Positions 44,775-57,455 are shown, counted from the stretch's first letter. The stretch is 64,000 nt of DNA from Polytrichum commune (GCA_950295325.1 OX485804.1:26598001-26662000); one strand, 5' to 3'. Translations and numbers: made by a program. Notes: a model not told the origin generated them from the sequence alone.

Positions 44775-45184
44775 ATGTGAATAATGTATTGCTCTGAGAA
44801 GTAAACCAAATTTAGTTTTAAGATTATGAACACTGAGGAATTTCCTACACCCATGTCATCCAATGACAACAATTCATTCCAGTTGTTGGGAAAAAAAGTA
44901 CATGGGATTGCTTGAGTAATGTTATGATTGCGTTATGCAAGGTGTGTGGTAGCATGTAGAGGAATTGTTCATGAGAGGGGAAACGACATTCTTCTATAAG
45001 ATATGCACGGTATTATGTGGTTATTTTTCTTGATTGAACATTTATATTTGGGTGGTATGTGGCAAGGGTTGACGTGAAGAACAAATACCAAAAATACATG
45101 TGTTCTCATGGGATTGGACAATGCACTCACAATATAGACATCATTGTAAGTTGAATAAATAACACATATCATAATTGGGAGAGC

Positions 45185-45237
<53 letters not shown>

Positions 45238-46570
45238 TTGACCTTTTATAAGGTTCAGATCTCAAATCCTATTTTGAAACTTGAATTGATGATCTTTGAG
45301 ATTTGCAATCGCTCATTGGATTAGGCAATTTCTGGTTTTCATTTGTGAGATTCAATCCATTGGGTTGTGAATACATATTGTTAATTCATTGGACCTTTGA
45401 GACCATTTAAGGTGAGTGCACTTGCTATATATGGACATTCTTTTACTTTAAGCATATGTAGATGTTTCATAGCCAAATAAAAATGACGTGAACACATCAA
45501 CATACCTAAATAAAGATCATGGGAGTTGAGTTTGTTATTGTGAAATCATGATTTTTCCTTATGGAATCTTGAATTGAAAACAATAAAACGGCCTAAAGTT
45601 TATTTATTTATGTCTCTCTAGATATGTACCTCTATATTAACATTCATTATAGATCGCAATATAGACAACCTATAATGGATATGTCATCATATTCTCATGA
45701 TAGGTGCACTCACCTTACATAATTAGGAAATGCCATGTAGGCAATGGTTTGTAGCTACACTAATTAATCATGTTAGTGTGGGCCACGATGATTCTTTAGA
45801 ACCCACACCAATTCTCTAGGTTGAAACAAGTATGGACCAAGTTATTTGTTTTCTTAGGGAATTGATGTGGATGGATTTATTTATTTATTTTAGGCTACTG
45901 TTGATGTGAGATGATTGTCGAGAAGAAGTCTATGGGCGATGAAAGCAACTTCTAGCTTCTGGTGAGGCCACGTTGCCTGTGCATTCTCGACTGTCGGATT
46001 TGACCGATGTAAGATCTCCACCGTTCCTGCCACCACTCATCCACTGCTTTTATTCCATGTCAGGTGGTGGTCATAAGTCTCAAAGACGACCCCGGAGTCT
46101 TGAACCCATGTTACTATACCTCAAGGACAGTTTACTGAAGCGTTTTGAGATTTGCTGAAAGTTCTTTAAAAAAGATCATTTTTGTAAAGAAAACATCAGA
46201 ATAGACTGGTGGAATGTTCTGTTTACTGAAACGAATAAATATTTTGACAAAGATTTAGGTTTGTAGAAAGCGCCCTGGGGCTCCAGCATTACCGCCGACG
46301 AGACAATCAGAGTGGCCCACGTTAATTATTTCCACGCTAATTCTCGACCCACACTCAAAATGGGACCTTTTGATAGTGTAGTTAGGTAAGTAAATGTCTC
46401 CCTGGTAAGCAAGCCTGCTGTGAGAGCACCGCTAGAGGAGACGGAAGAAAGCAGGCGTTTACAAGAAGACTTAACGCCTGCCTATTTCACCAGGGACACT
46501 TTCGGAAAGACGTCCCCAAGCAGCAACTCCCATCCATTTTGCACAATTGGATTGCACACACATTGAAGCC
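44775..46570. other. intergenic, upstream region of hslV
   Basis: Contains a partial TATGTGGGTG-family MITE (about 45003-45140) and a GA microsatellite (45189-45235). The last ~300 bp before 46571 is GC-richer and is presumably the hslV promoter and leader. No other gene is recognised. Confidence 0.5.
45189..45235. repeat. (GA)n microsatellite
   Basis: About 23 uninterrupted GA units inside or beside a MITE fragment. Confidence 0.95.
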
Positions 46571-49500
46571 ATGGCAGCTCGTCTTCGCCACCCACCGCTT
46601 CTGGCTTTCGCAAGTAGGAAAATGCTGCCACCTCTCTCCAATCCTTCTATTTCATTTAAGGCACAACATAGGGCTTTAAGATTTGGTCCAAACTTGCTGG
46701 ACTAAGTTACTGGCCAAGTAGGCCTCATTACGGTGCGCACATTGGTGCACTTCATAGCCTCACTCATGTTCTGGGATCCTGCCTTCATGCTGTAATTTAG
46801 GTCAAATTCTGGTGTTGGGTCATGGGTTTTAGCGAATTCAGGAGTTGGGTGGTCACTTCCTGGTGTTGCGTAGCTGCATTGTTGTCTCAATCCATTATTT
46901 TGGAACCAAATTATTAACAGGACTGATATGTAAGAATTGTTGTGATTCCTCCTGACTCACATCGCGCGATCCTGCGCTTCATGAGCGCACTTTAAAGTCA
47001 AATTCTGGTGTTGGGCTATTGGGTTTTAATGTTTTTAGGAGTTGGTGGTCAGTTCCTGTTGTTGGGAAGCTGCATTGATGTCTGAAACTCCAAATTTTTG
47101 GAAAAAAATGGTTATCGCGACTGGTGTTTGAGAATTGTTGCACTTCTTCCTAACTCACATTCTGTGATCCCCCTGCGTGTCATGGTGTATTTTAGGTCAA
47201 ATTTTGGGTGTTGGGTCTGTGGGTTTCAGTTTTTCAGAATTTTGTGGTCACTTCCTTTTACAGCGTAGCTGCATGGATGTCTCAGTGTTCCAAGTTGGGG
47301 AAGTAAACCTGTTATCACGACCGATTATATGAGATTTGAGTTGCACTTCTCCGTGACTCACATTCTGTGATTCTGCGCTTCATGGTCTATTTTAGGTCAA
47401 ATTCTGGTGTTCAGTGATGAGTTTTGATGTTTTCAGGAGTTCGTGATCAGTTCCTTTCGTTGGGTAGCTGCAACTATGTCTCAATTTTCCAATTCTTTGG
47501 AACTAAATTGTTATCACGACGGATTATGTGAGAATTGGTGCACTTCTTCCTCACTCACATTCTGTGATCCTGGGCGTCATGATGCATTTAAGGTCAAATT
47601 CTGGTGTTGGGTGATGGATTTTAGTTTTATTTAAGATTTGGTGGTCAGTCGCTTTTGTTGTAGCTGCATTGATGTCTCAATATTCCAATTTTGTTGGACT
47701 AAATCCTGATATCAGGTTCCTGGAAGTGCAAATTGCAGGATGTGCACAAGGGAGGATATTGCAGGAATTAACTGGAACTTGCAGAAGCTCAATGGAGCAT
47801 GGGATGCGTGGCTTATGCCTCCCTGCAGCAAACCGTAGGTGGGGCTTTTTAATCTCTTTGTAGCCATTTTACAGGATGTTTTATGATTACAGCATTTCTT
47901 GCAGGCTCATCAGCCTTATTGAGTTGCTCCCAAGCCCTTTGGGGTACTTTCAAGTCGATTTGTGTGCAATTGTTTAGCTTTTTATCATGCCTGCCCAGAA
48001 ATTCCAAGTATGGTGTAGTCCTTAACAATGAAATATGAATACAGGGATTTTCCTGTCAAATTCATCCTCTACAAGGAATCAATTTAGAGCTTCAAAATCC
48101 AGGCAGGAATATTCCCCTTTCATTAGTATTGGTTCCCAGAAAGATTCTTGGTTAGACTTTATCTGATATGAAAAATTCATAGGTCAATACAGCCCCAATC
48201 ACTACCGTACTACTCCTGAAGGCTTTGGATACGTATTCTGAAGTTGAGAGAACATCTCCACATCGTTAATTGTTTGGGGTCGTCCATAATAGGCTCTAAC
48301 TCATGGTTCATCTTGCTAGAAATGTGGGTTAGTAATGATGAATCAACAATAACATTCCTTTTTTGTTTTGATGATGTTGTGGCTGCAGGCAAATGCATAC
48401 AGACAACAGGGGCATGCTTGGCACCACTGTTCTGTGTGTCCGCAAAGACGACAAGGTCATAATCATCGGAGATGGCCAAGTCACTCTAGGTGCAGAAATT
48501 ATCAAGCCCAATGTTCGAAAGGTCCGCAGGCTTGGGGCAAATGTCATCGGTGGATTTGCAGGTCAGTCACTCGTAGATGGACTATCAAAACATCCAAGTC
48601 TGTAATAATCTGAAAAACATACATACTCCAATGAATTTGGTTCTAGAAAGGATATTTTATTGTGTTTAGAATACTCTCAACACTCTCTTGAGAATGATAA
48701 GTGCAAGTCAATGCCTTAACTAAGAGCTCCCACTTGACATCTCATTCAAGAGTTGTGATCAAGAGGTACACTAAACATCTGATTGAGTGTTGTATTAAAA
48801 TTGGTGTGCCTTGTTAATTAGAGTAGTCTTCATAACTTGTCGTGTACCACCAAGTATCATGTGACACACTGTCTAATTCTCACCCAGTGATTGCAAGACA
48901 ATTAATGTGGGTTGATGATGAATATAGTGTGGGCCACACACTAGATCAGTTATTTAGTGTAGTTTTACATTAAATTTTTTCAAACACTTCGCATTATTTA
49001 CTTCTCAAAAGACATGTTTAAGCAAGGGGATTTAAAGCCTCACTTGCAAATTATCTTCATGAAGTGTCTCATGAGGATCCAACTTCACATTCTTACTATC
49101 ACTGCATGATGGGTGATAATTGTTGAAACAAAGGGCCTAGAAAGGGTAGATAATAGTCATGGTTTGGGTAGAAGACAGTCCCTTAGCACTTCTGTCATAG
49201 ACTAGCATATAGTCCAAGAGTATTTTGCATCGACCTAATTTTTTAATGTGCTTATTTCACTTATACTCTTCAAGTGTGTTTGGTGTGAATATCCTACTAT
49301 CCATTCCCTTCTGGCAGACAGTGAGGTGATGGTGGCTGATGGTGCAGGGGGGCCTTTGTAGGTGGGACTGCTGATTCTTTCACTTTATTTGAAAGGCTGG
49401 AGTCAAAGCTTGAGGAGCATTCTGGTATTGTTTCCATCTTGCTGTTGTCTATGTATCTGCTTGATCCTACCACTTGTATAACATCCCCTTTACACTGGAG

Positions 49501-51807
49501 CTCGAGTTGAGAGCTTGAATTTGTGAAGGGGGACTAAGCTTGACCGAGAGTGAACATGTTCTTAAAAGGTTCTGTGTAAATTCGCCTTGAGTGCACATGT
49601 CTTCTGGCCAAAAGGGTGATCTTACAGATAATTAATTTACACTTAAAGAGGTTCACTTGTGGTGAGAGGTAAATTTTACTGGGATCTGAGGGATTACTTT
49701 CTAACTAGTATCAAGTGCTCTAAGCAGATTTAGCCATTCATTAAGGAACTTTTCTCCTCCCTTATTCAATTAAGTGGTGGTGTCATACATTGTGTTTGAT
49801 AAGTTGTGGTGTGTGGTTGCAGGCCAGGTATTATGAGTGCCATGGGACTTGAACATAAATCTTGTGAAGTGTGGAAAAATCTTTGTGCTGGCTTGTCCTT
49901 TCGTTCAAATTTCATCTATTGATTACAAATAGGAGCATGTGAAAAGGATTGGTAAGATGTGTCTTTCATAAGGGATTTGGTCGCAGTTGACTCGGGCTGC
50001 AGTGGAACTTGCCAAAGCATGGCGGACTGACAAATTTCTCAGACGTCTTGATGTACGCCGCTTGTCCTACTTGTTAATTACTTTTCTTGCAAGAGTAGTT
50101 TATTTCAAACAAATGTGAATAATGTGTATTCTTTGTTGATATTGAGCCAATATAAGTCCATCTATTGACATGTATGGGTTGCTTAACCCCTAAGCGTCTG
50201 ACGTGCCCAAATTTGGGTCTCTCCATCCATGAAAGTGCTGATGTTAGCTACATACTTCCATTTTTTGCTAATTGTGTCAAAAATTAATCCATTCCTTGAG
50301 TGCACTTTACAAAACACTTGAATACCTTAATGCTATTGAAGATTTGGGTTCAAATGCACAGCCCTGGGATGGAATTACATACCTAATATTTTGATCATCA
50401 ATGTCACTAATGAGTATTCATTAAATTTCTTCTTGACATAAGATAATGTACTAAATAAAGTTTCAAACTCATAAAAATTAAAATATATGATTTTAAGACT
50501 TGGTGAGGCTCGTAGAAACGGTGTGTATAGGTTTTACATTGAGCGCCTTGGTCCTTCACGGGTTAATGCAGTAATGATGGTGTTGGGTTCAGGCTGTCAT
50601 GGTGGTGGCAGACGCTGAAATTTCGCTGACAATAACAGGCAATGGGGATGTGCTAGAGCCTTATGATGGCGTTATAGGTGCGAACCAAACTCTTGGTTCT
50701 GTTGTTACAAGTATTATCACAGAGGCTCTGTATTTCAGATCTTATATTTGCAATTGCCATTTACCCATTTGTATTTGTAGTCTGACATCATTCATGAGAG
50801 GACCGGATTAGGAGAGCCTCCAACATGTAAATCTGATTGGTTTAAGGCAATCCAGGTATTGGGTCTGGCGGGGCATATGCATCGGCAGCTGCAAGGGCTC
50901 TTATTGATCTGCCTGAATTTGATGCCGAGGCCATTGGTTAGTGCTCTTGAATCCTCGATTGCTCCTTGCATTTCAATGCTTGTTCAATTTGTTTTAGTGA
51001 GATTTACAACATAAATACCCTTGCATTCCGTAAGGATATTAAGGTAAGTGGGCCTTACATGGACACTTTTAGCTCTGCACCCATTTCTCATATGGTATGA
51101 AGCATGCAATTAGTGCAAGATGATTAGCAAATCCAAATCGTGCCCATAGCCATATTCCTCAAAATTTGTTAAAGCGCATGAATATCTTCTTCATTGTCAA
51201 AGTGAAGGTTGTCTTTCTCAAAATGATCATATAGGTGCCCCCAATTGTGTGATTATTGAGTCTAAATGGCTAACAAATTTTGAGCACATAGTACAATCTC
51301 TTTCAAACAGATGTCTTTTTGGTGTTCATTCTTAGATCCACACCTAACCACACACCACTCAAATATAGGTGTTTGTATGAGATGAGTAACTGGATTAGGT
51401 TTGCTTACCTTAGAGGCCATTTTAGGAAGTCATATTCAAGCTTGATGATCAAAATGTGCTCTTTCCATGATTTCTTCTAGTTTGATGTGCTGATACTTCT
51501 GTTGCATTTAGATCATTCTCTCTTTTTTGAAATAAAAATCGTGATCTACTTTTATATAGATTCAAACTACCGGTATATGGTTGATTGTGTCATGGTCACC
51601 TCTCACTTCAAATTGGTTTTTTTTTTATGTGGGTTGTGTGACATCTCAGCCAGAAAAGCAATGAAGATTGCTGCAGATTGTTGCATATACACCAACCACA
51701 ATTTTACAATCGAGCACATTGATGTTGCACAAATAAGGAGTTCCGAAGTCGTAAAGCAAGCGGCTGCCTTGTCTACCTCAGAGGAGACTTGCCCTACCAC
51801 CTCCTAA
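46571..51807 (+). CDS. hslV: HslV, ATP-dependent protease peptidase subunit, probably mitochondrial
   Basis: This encodes the proteasome-like peptidase of the HslUV complex; its partner would be the HslU ATPase. Exons 2-7 are 48389-48561, 49362-49429, 49987-50052, 50593-50677, 50856-50936 and 51650-51807, all in frame. Mature HslV begins [19 protein letters not shown] after a GMLG junction. Thr1, Asp17 and Lys33 of the active site are present (GDGQ; NVRKVRR). [62 protein letters not shown] and [17 protein letters not shown] follow in family order. The mature chain is about 198 residues, with a ~20-residue C-terminal extension. Exon 1 starts at ATG 46571 with [17 protein letters not shown], Arg-rich and lacking acidic residues, like a mitochondrial leader. 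Its 3' end is uncertain: donors near 46611 and 46686 both fit an alternative exon 2 acceptor at 48401. Exon 3 uses GTTTCC as donor; the nearer GTATTG would break frame. Confidence 0.9.
46690..47710. repeat. 198-bp tandem array in hslV intron 1
   Basis: GTCAAATT marks units at 46801, 46997, 47196, 47396 and 47593 (spacings 196, 199, 200, 197). Each unit has TTCTGGTGTTGGG, AGGAGTTGGTGGTCA, TAGCTGCATTGATGTCTCA, TTTTGGAACTAAAT and CACTTCTTCCTGACTCACATTCTGTGATCC-like blocks. Units differ at about one base in six. The first unit begins at or inside the 3' end of exon 1. Confidence 0.9.
48768..48960. mobile_element. MITE, ACACTAAACATCTGAT termini, copy 2
   Basis: A 193-bp element in hslV intron 2, inverted relative to 29084-29291, with termini ACACTAAACATCTGAT and the inverse of ACACTAAATAACTGAT. 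Internal blocks such as GTGATTGCAAGACAATTAATGTGGG match. Confidence 0.75.
51043..51409 (-). mobile_element. MITE related to the TATGTGGGTG family, in hslV intron 6
   Basis: A 367-bp element with termini GGTAAGTGGGCCTTAC and the inverse of GGTAAGCAAACCTAATC. The flanks are TTAA (left) and TTAG (right). The interior matches 52043-52395 closely and 17160-17435 more distantly. It lies 240 bp before the last hslV exon. Confidence 0.7.
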
Positions 51808-52042
51808 GAATTAACTTTATTCAGAAATGTGGTTTGGTGTATTCTGCATGGAAACCTAATCCCACACATTGTAAGACACAAATTTTTTGAAGGTACTCGA
51901 AATAACTTAAGGTAGATGGTCCTTCATTGCAAGTCGAGTCCAAGGTTTTGTAATGTTACAAGTGGCACGTTCCATCAACCTTATTTGGTGGAGCAATGCT
52001 TGGATCTGCTGTTTACTTTGGGATTTTGCTCAGTAGGACTAA

Positions 52043-52395
52043 TGTAAGTGGGCCTTTATCAGACACTTTTCTCTCTGCACCCACTTCTCGTAGGATATGA
52101 AACATGTAATTAGTGCAAGATGATTAGCAAACCCAAATTCTCCCCATAATGATTTTTCTCATAATCTGTGGAGCTCAGATGAATATCTTACTCATGATCA
52201 AAGTGAAGAATTCTCTTGCTCATTAAATGGTCATGTAGGTCCCCTCAATTTCGTTGACGATTGAGCCTAGAATGGTCGACATGTTTTGCACATGTAGTCT
52301 AATCTCTTTTAAACACATGTTTTTTTGGTGTTCATTCTTAGATCCACACCTAACCACGAACTGCTCAAATTTAGGTGTCCACATTATAGTGGGCA
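52043..52395 (-). mobile_element. MITE related to 51043-51409
   Basis: Starts GTAAGTGGGCCTTTATC and shares with 51043-51409 the blocks TGCACCCA-TTCTCRTA, ATTAGTGCAAGATGATTAGCAAA, AGTCTAATCTCTTT and TGGTGTTCATTCTTAGATCC. The right end is eroded. Confidence 0.65.
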
Positions 52396-52804
52396 CCCTC
52401 ATAAAGGTTCACTTGAGGGATTAAGAATCCCTCTTGATAATGGGACTTCTTTGTTTGTACATTACAAGAAGGCCTGCCAACAACCTTGAGATGTCAATAA
52501 CCAACGATGTTCTATTTGTCATGTCCTTTTAATGCTAATTTTAGAGGGACTATGCAATTCGTTTCAGGTTTTTCAAACTGTGGAAAAAACAGAGGCCCAC
52601 TATGTGAATATGTGCGTGTCAATCTTGTCCTTGAAGGTGAGACCTCCATGTTTACACATGCTTGTTATTTGAATTTGTTTTGTTGGAACCTTGAACAGTG
52701 GATGATACCAAGTTTGCACTTTCTCTAGTTACATCCGACACATGCAGAGAGAGAGCATGCGCTTTGATGCTGTCATTAGCATGAATTATGGTTTTGTTTC
52801 ATCT

Positions 52805-52975
52805 TTGAGCTGGTCTGACATTATATAAGCCCAAATCGGGCATCACAAGTATTAAAGAGTTATTGAGAACTACCACCTCCTTTCAAACATGATCACCTTG
52901 AATATTTTAATGCATGCAATTTGGGCCCGTACTTATCTTTTTCAAGGTCAAGCCCTAGGGCCCGGCGGACATTAA
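52805..52975 (-). mobile_element. 5S-head SINE family, 3' body fragment
   Basis: On the minus strand this matches the body of copies 1-3: the segment with GGAGGTGGTAGT, GTGATGCCCGATTTGGGCTT and CAGACCAGCTCAAAGATGAA. The 5S-like head is missing, so the copy is truncated. It lies downstream of hslV. Confidence 0.55.
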
Positions 52976-53404
52976 GTTGCCCCATACGAACTATGGGGCG
53001 TGTCAGATCCGGGCGGGGGCAGCTCCAGTGAAATTTCTGAACCCGACTGAAAACTGCTGCCCGCTCCGCCCGAATTCGAAAAAAATATTGCCCTTGCATT
53101 CTTGAAGGCCGCTTGACTACAAATCCCATATTGAGTGCACTTCACCTTCAAGGTCTAAAATCCAATATATATGTGCACTTCCAGCTAGTAAATAAGCAAT
53201 TCATTGGGATTTCATTCCGAGAGTGAAACCATCAATGAAGCATGTAATTAACTTGGAGGTCAAATAAAATTATAAATTCCTTACTAACATTGAGGTTATA
53301 ATTTTTATGACTTACCATTTGAAATTGTCTTTGTCATTCTAAAATGACACTTAAATTTAGTGTGCTAATTTAGTATGTATATTTCAAAATATTTTAGTAA
53401 TGCC

Positions 53405-54960
53405 GTCTACTTTCACAAGTGATCAGAGAGGTGGTGGAGGCTAAGTACAAGGCTGACAAGACCATTGTTCCTAGTCTATTGCGGATAGATTTCCACAACT
53501 GTTTTGTATAGGTATGTGAATGAACAATTTGCGCCAACGGATCTCAAAGAGTGATGCTTTAGTTGGTTAAAAATTGGGTTAATTATGAGGCGTCCCAACT
53601 TGATATTGGGATGATTTGAGGTAGACTTTGTATAGTGCAGATGGTACATCGTAATATATGTATGAGGTTGTCACTGGACTATTGGAGAAAATGCACTGAA
53701 TGTTTCTCAACCAAGTAGCTTTAGCCACTGTCAGGGCTTCTAGAATGATAGGACCCCGTACGGGACTAACAACTAGAATGCGTGTAGAGATTTCAACTCT
53801 CATGAATGTGCATTGTATTGCACATCGTGAAGCTTTAGTTGCAGGAGATGTAGCTAGAGCTTTTCTAGAGTTTCAAATGTTGGGTTGTTTTGCCAACAAA
53901 GTTTATGAGTGGCTGGGCCATAGTACAAATCAATGCAACGAGTTGAAACGATTGTTGAAGGATATATTTGAAGAAAATTATGTAGTGGTTTTACAAATTC
54001 ATGCAGTGTAGTGGCTTTCTCGAGGTAATATCATGAACCGCTTACTATAGTGCATGATGGCAGTATTGAAATTATTCATAGATGAAGAGTTGCATTGGTA
54101 TGAGATCATGTGCTCCTTTAAATTCCATTTTTATTTGAACTTGCTTGTAGATATTTTTAAAAAGTTGAATAAATTGAATATCAAATTTCAATATGATATG
54201 GTTGATGTCACAACTATTAGTGCAACCATCGATATCATAATTTCAATTTTATCATGTCATTTAAAAAAAAAATTGGGAATGGACTTATGTTTGGTCATAC
54301 AAGCAAGAATTTGGAAAAAATCTTGAGAGAATCTCCATGAAATCTTCAGTTGAGTTGTGAAAACATCATACATGATATTGTATTAATCATGCATTGGCAA
54401 CCGATGGGTGAAAACGAACTACAACAATGCATATTATTGGGTGCATCTTATGTGCAAAGAGTTGCTCATGCTCTGAATGATCGTTTCCCAGACCTTCCAG
54501 TATCCAATCCAGCCAAATTTTTCAGCCCTCATAATTATCCAAGCGATGATAATGACCGAATCACAAATACCGAATTGTGGCTCGAAAAGATATTGTTTGA
54601 GTTTCCACTAGAGAAGAATGTGACACGTGTAAGGGAGAACTCCTAGAATTTACTTAAACACTTTGACATGAGTGTGAGAACAAAACGATATTTGAGGCTT
54701 GGCGCACATATGGTAGCAATTTGGAATGACACACAAATTGGCCTAAATTTATGCAACTTTGGCTAGAAAAAGTTTATACTCATTCCATCAAGTATAGCTA
54801 TTTGTGAGAGAGAATTTTCCAAACAAAATGCAATCAAAAGCCACTTGCGCAATAGGTTGAACTTGCAGACCCTTGATGCTCTTATGCGGGTGTCTCTTTG
54901 TGGGCTTGAAGTGGATGCAATGAATTGGGCTACCGTCTTCAACATTTGGAGAAACATATG
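53405..54960 (+). pseudogene. decayed hAT transposase, ZNF862/DUF4371-like
   Basis: Three separate frames follow one another in order along a hAT transposase. The first holds MNVHCIAHREALVAGDVARAF, VYEWLGHSTNQCNELKRLLKD and VLQIHAV..WLSRGN. The second holds WYEIMCSFKFHFYLNLLVDIF and FQYDMVDVTTISATID. The third holds YVQRVAHALNDRFPDLPVSN. The series ends with the C-terminal dimerisation region ICEREFSKQNAIKSHLRNRL..LDALMRVSLCGLEVD. Several stops and frame changes interrupt it, for example a TAG after the WLSRGN-preceding frame (about 54010) and a stop near 54330, so it cannot make a protein. The N-terminal zinc-finger part and the termini were not found. It resembles the hAT group that encodes TTF-type/DUF4371 proteins. 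Confidence 0.8.
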
Positions 54961-57455
54961 AGACCGAAAGATACTTACGGGTTTAGCGTTTAGGGTAAAC
55001 CCTAAACCCCCTAAAATATTAGTTTTTTTCTAAACTATTGTGTAACCCAAAATTGAGGTGACATTTTTAAATGAAATGTATATGTTGATTGACATTCATT
55101 TTACGATTTTCGAAAACATCACGTGACACTTTGGATTTGAAGTTGAACGTCAAATGAAACTTATCAAACATACACACTGCTGCCAGTGTCTTCTTCGAAA
55201 CATGTAATTGGAAAAGTAGTTTTATATGCATGCCGACTGAAGTTCCTTGGCCCACCAAATACGCATTTGGTGCATCCGATCCGCGAACCTTATGTTCATG
55301 ATGAGGATAATTCCTGATTTAGGTGTTGTAGGTTCTCTACTTTATTCTATTTTAGAATCATTGAATCAAGTGGTGTTTTCCATTGTTACAGTAAAATTCC
55401 TCATCACAAGGTCACTTATTGAGGGCTGGGGTAAAGCAACCTATGTTCGGGGAAAACCGACGGTTAGTTCATTATCAGCCGATGGATTTCCCCTCATGGC
55501 CGGTCCAAATTTCCAACCATCGGATGGCAATCCGACTGTAATTTCAATCCTCCGGCAAATAGCCGATGGACCAGAAAATGTCCCGGAAATGTAGCCGATT
55601 CTTCTTGTGAGTTACTGGATTTCAGCCGGAAGCATCCATAGCGCTATTTGTCTTGGGCATCTGATGATGCACTTGAGAAAGTACCCTAAACCTTAAACTT
55701 TTTGAATTATGCAACCTTTCCATGACCAAATCCAATTGCTTCTATGAAGAATTGGGGGACCCTGGGCCTTCAAGTGGTGAAGGCATTGCTAGGTTCAATT
55801 CTTGCCAAGGATATCAACTCTTCAAATTTAAAGTTTTGAACATGCCTTTCTTTTCACTTATTCAAGATTTTGTACTAAGAAATGATTTCTAATAACTTTT
55901 CATACATTTTTTGAAACAATTAGTGCCGATATGAATTCCATTTAATCGGATATTGGCCAATAAAAATATGAAAATATAGGCAATTGGCCGATTGATTTTA
56001 CAAAAGACCGGCTCTTGCCGATGTAAATTGGAAAAAATCCGACCCTTCGTAGCAACTACCGGCAATTAGCCACTAAGGCTTCAAAAACTTCCCAAACTCT
56101 GAAAGCAACATGTACATTGGTACCTTGGAGGCAAGGGTTTAGTTATCCAACAAGGAACGAGTGTATGGGTTGATTCGCCCAAATCATTGATTGAGTGACA
56201 TGTGGCTGGGCTTGAGAGAGAAGCAAGGGTTTGCATGCTTTTTGGGCATTGGGATCCTCACCTTCTTGAAAGTTTTAGTGAGATAGGAGCACCTTCAACC
56301 GAGAAGTCAAGGTATTAGGCATACATATGGTAGTTGTATGAACATGTAGGAAACTAGAGACACTATATATTGCAAGCAACAAAAATCTATAGTTTTAAAA
56401 CTTTGGCCCAATTTTGCTTGCTACTATGCACCAAGCTTTAACCATCTATCTATCCTTCCTCTCTTTGTCCGGCCAACTTTTTTTCTTTATTTCTTAGGGT
56501 GATGCAAGAAGGGGAGGCGCAGAAGCCCAACAACTTCTTTTGCGCCTCACTTTTTCTTTTTTCTTTTTTTCCCCCCCAACTTTGAAATAAATATAAAATT
56601 TTGAAGTGAAAATCGTGTTGGCATCCAAAACCGTTAGGGCGCCTTGATGTTCACATAATGAACATTCTCAAAACCAATATGTACTCATTATGCAATATTT
56701 CGATGGTGTTGGTTTTGGATGATGTCTTGGTTTAAGGTGCTCTTGCTTTAGGATGGTTTTCTTCCATATGTATTAGCTTATCACCCAATAGAGGTTCCAA
56801 GTTTATTAAAAGTGTAATTGTTATGTATCATAACCATACTAGATATTGTATTTAGTGTCACCAATTATGTTTGTTTTGCTCAATGCTTATTGTAAACCGC
56901 CTATGTAACATTGTTTGTCATTAACATCATTTTAATAAAAGGGTGTTTTCCATTGACAAATAATGTTATGTTTACATCTGAAATATGAAAGGCCCCATGA
57001 AAAGTGGAAAGTTAAACATGAAATCCCATGGCCTCTAAAATTCCAAAATGTTAAGCACCACTTGCACATTGGTTGAACTACAATAAATTATTCTAACCAT
57101 TTGAGTGGTGTGAAAACAACCATGGTTGTTGCAACACGACCCTGACCACAAAGTTTTTACTTAATACATCATTGGTGCCAGTCCCTTTGATAATTGTGGG
57201 AATGATCAAAATGTGTCAATTGTAGCTGAATAGTACCGTCGTTTAGGCCCAATGATCCTACTACATCATTTATGGTATTTAGTGTCACATACACTATTTG
57301 CAAATGGGCCTAAACTAGTTGCCTAGAGGTCTTAAAGTGTTATGTCCACTAATTGCCAATATGGTATTATTTATTAACATAGGTAACTTTTCAAAATGAA
57401 AGTTTAATTCCATTATGACATTTACCATAGCACATTGGGATACTTGAGATGATAG
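54961..57455. other. intergenic, no gene recognised
   Basis: Two stretches (about 55430-55630 and 55930-56080) are dense in CCGATGG, GGCCGAT and ACCGGC motifs in both orientations, unlike the AT-rich surroundings. They probably derive from one old repeat. No coding frame is credible. Confidence 0.5.

Noticed and set aside
47700-47860. Possible extra hslV exon reading [20 protein letters not shown] before GTAGG
   Set aside because: There is an in-frame stop just upstream, no good acceptor in frame, and no match to HslV.
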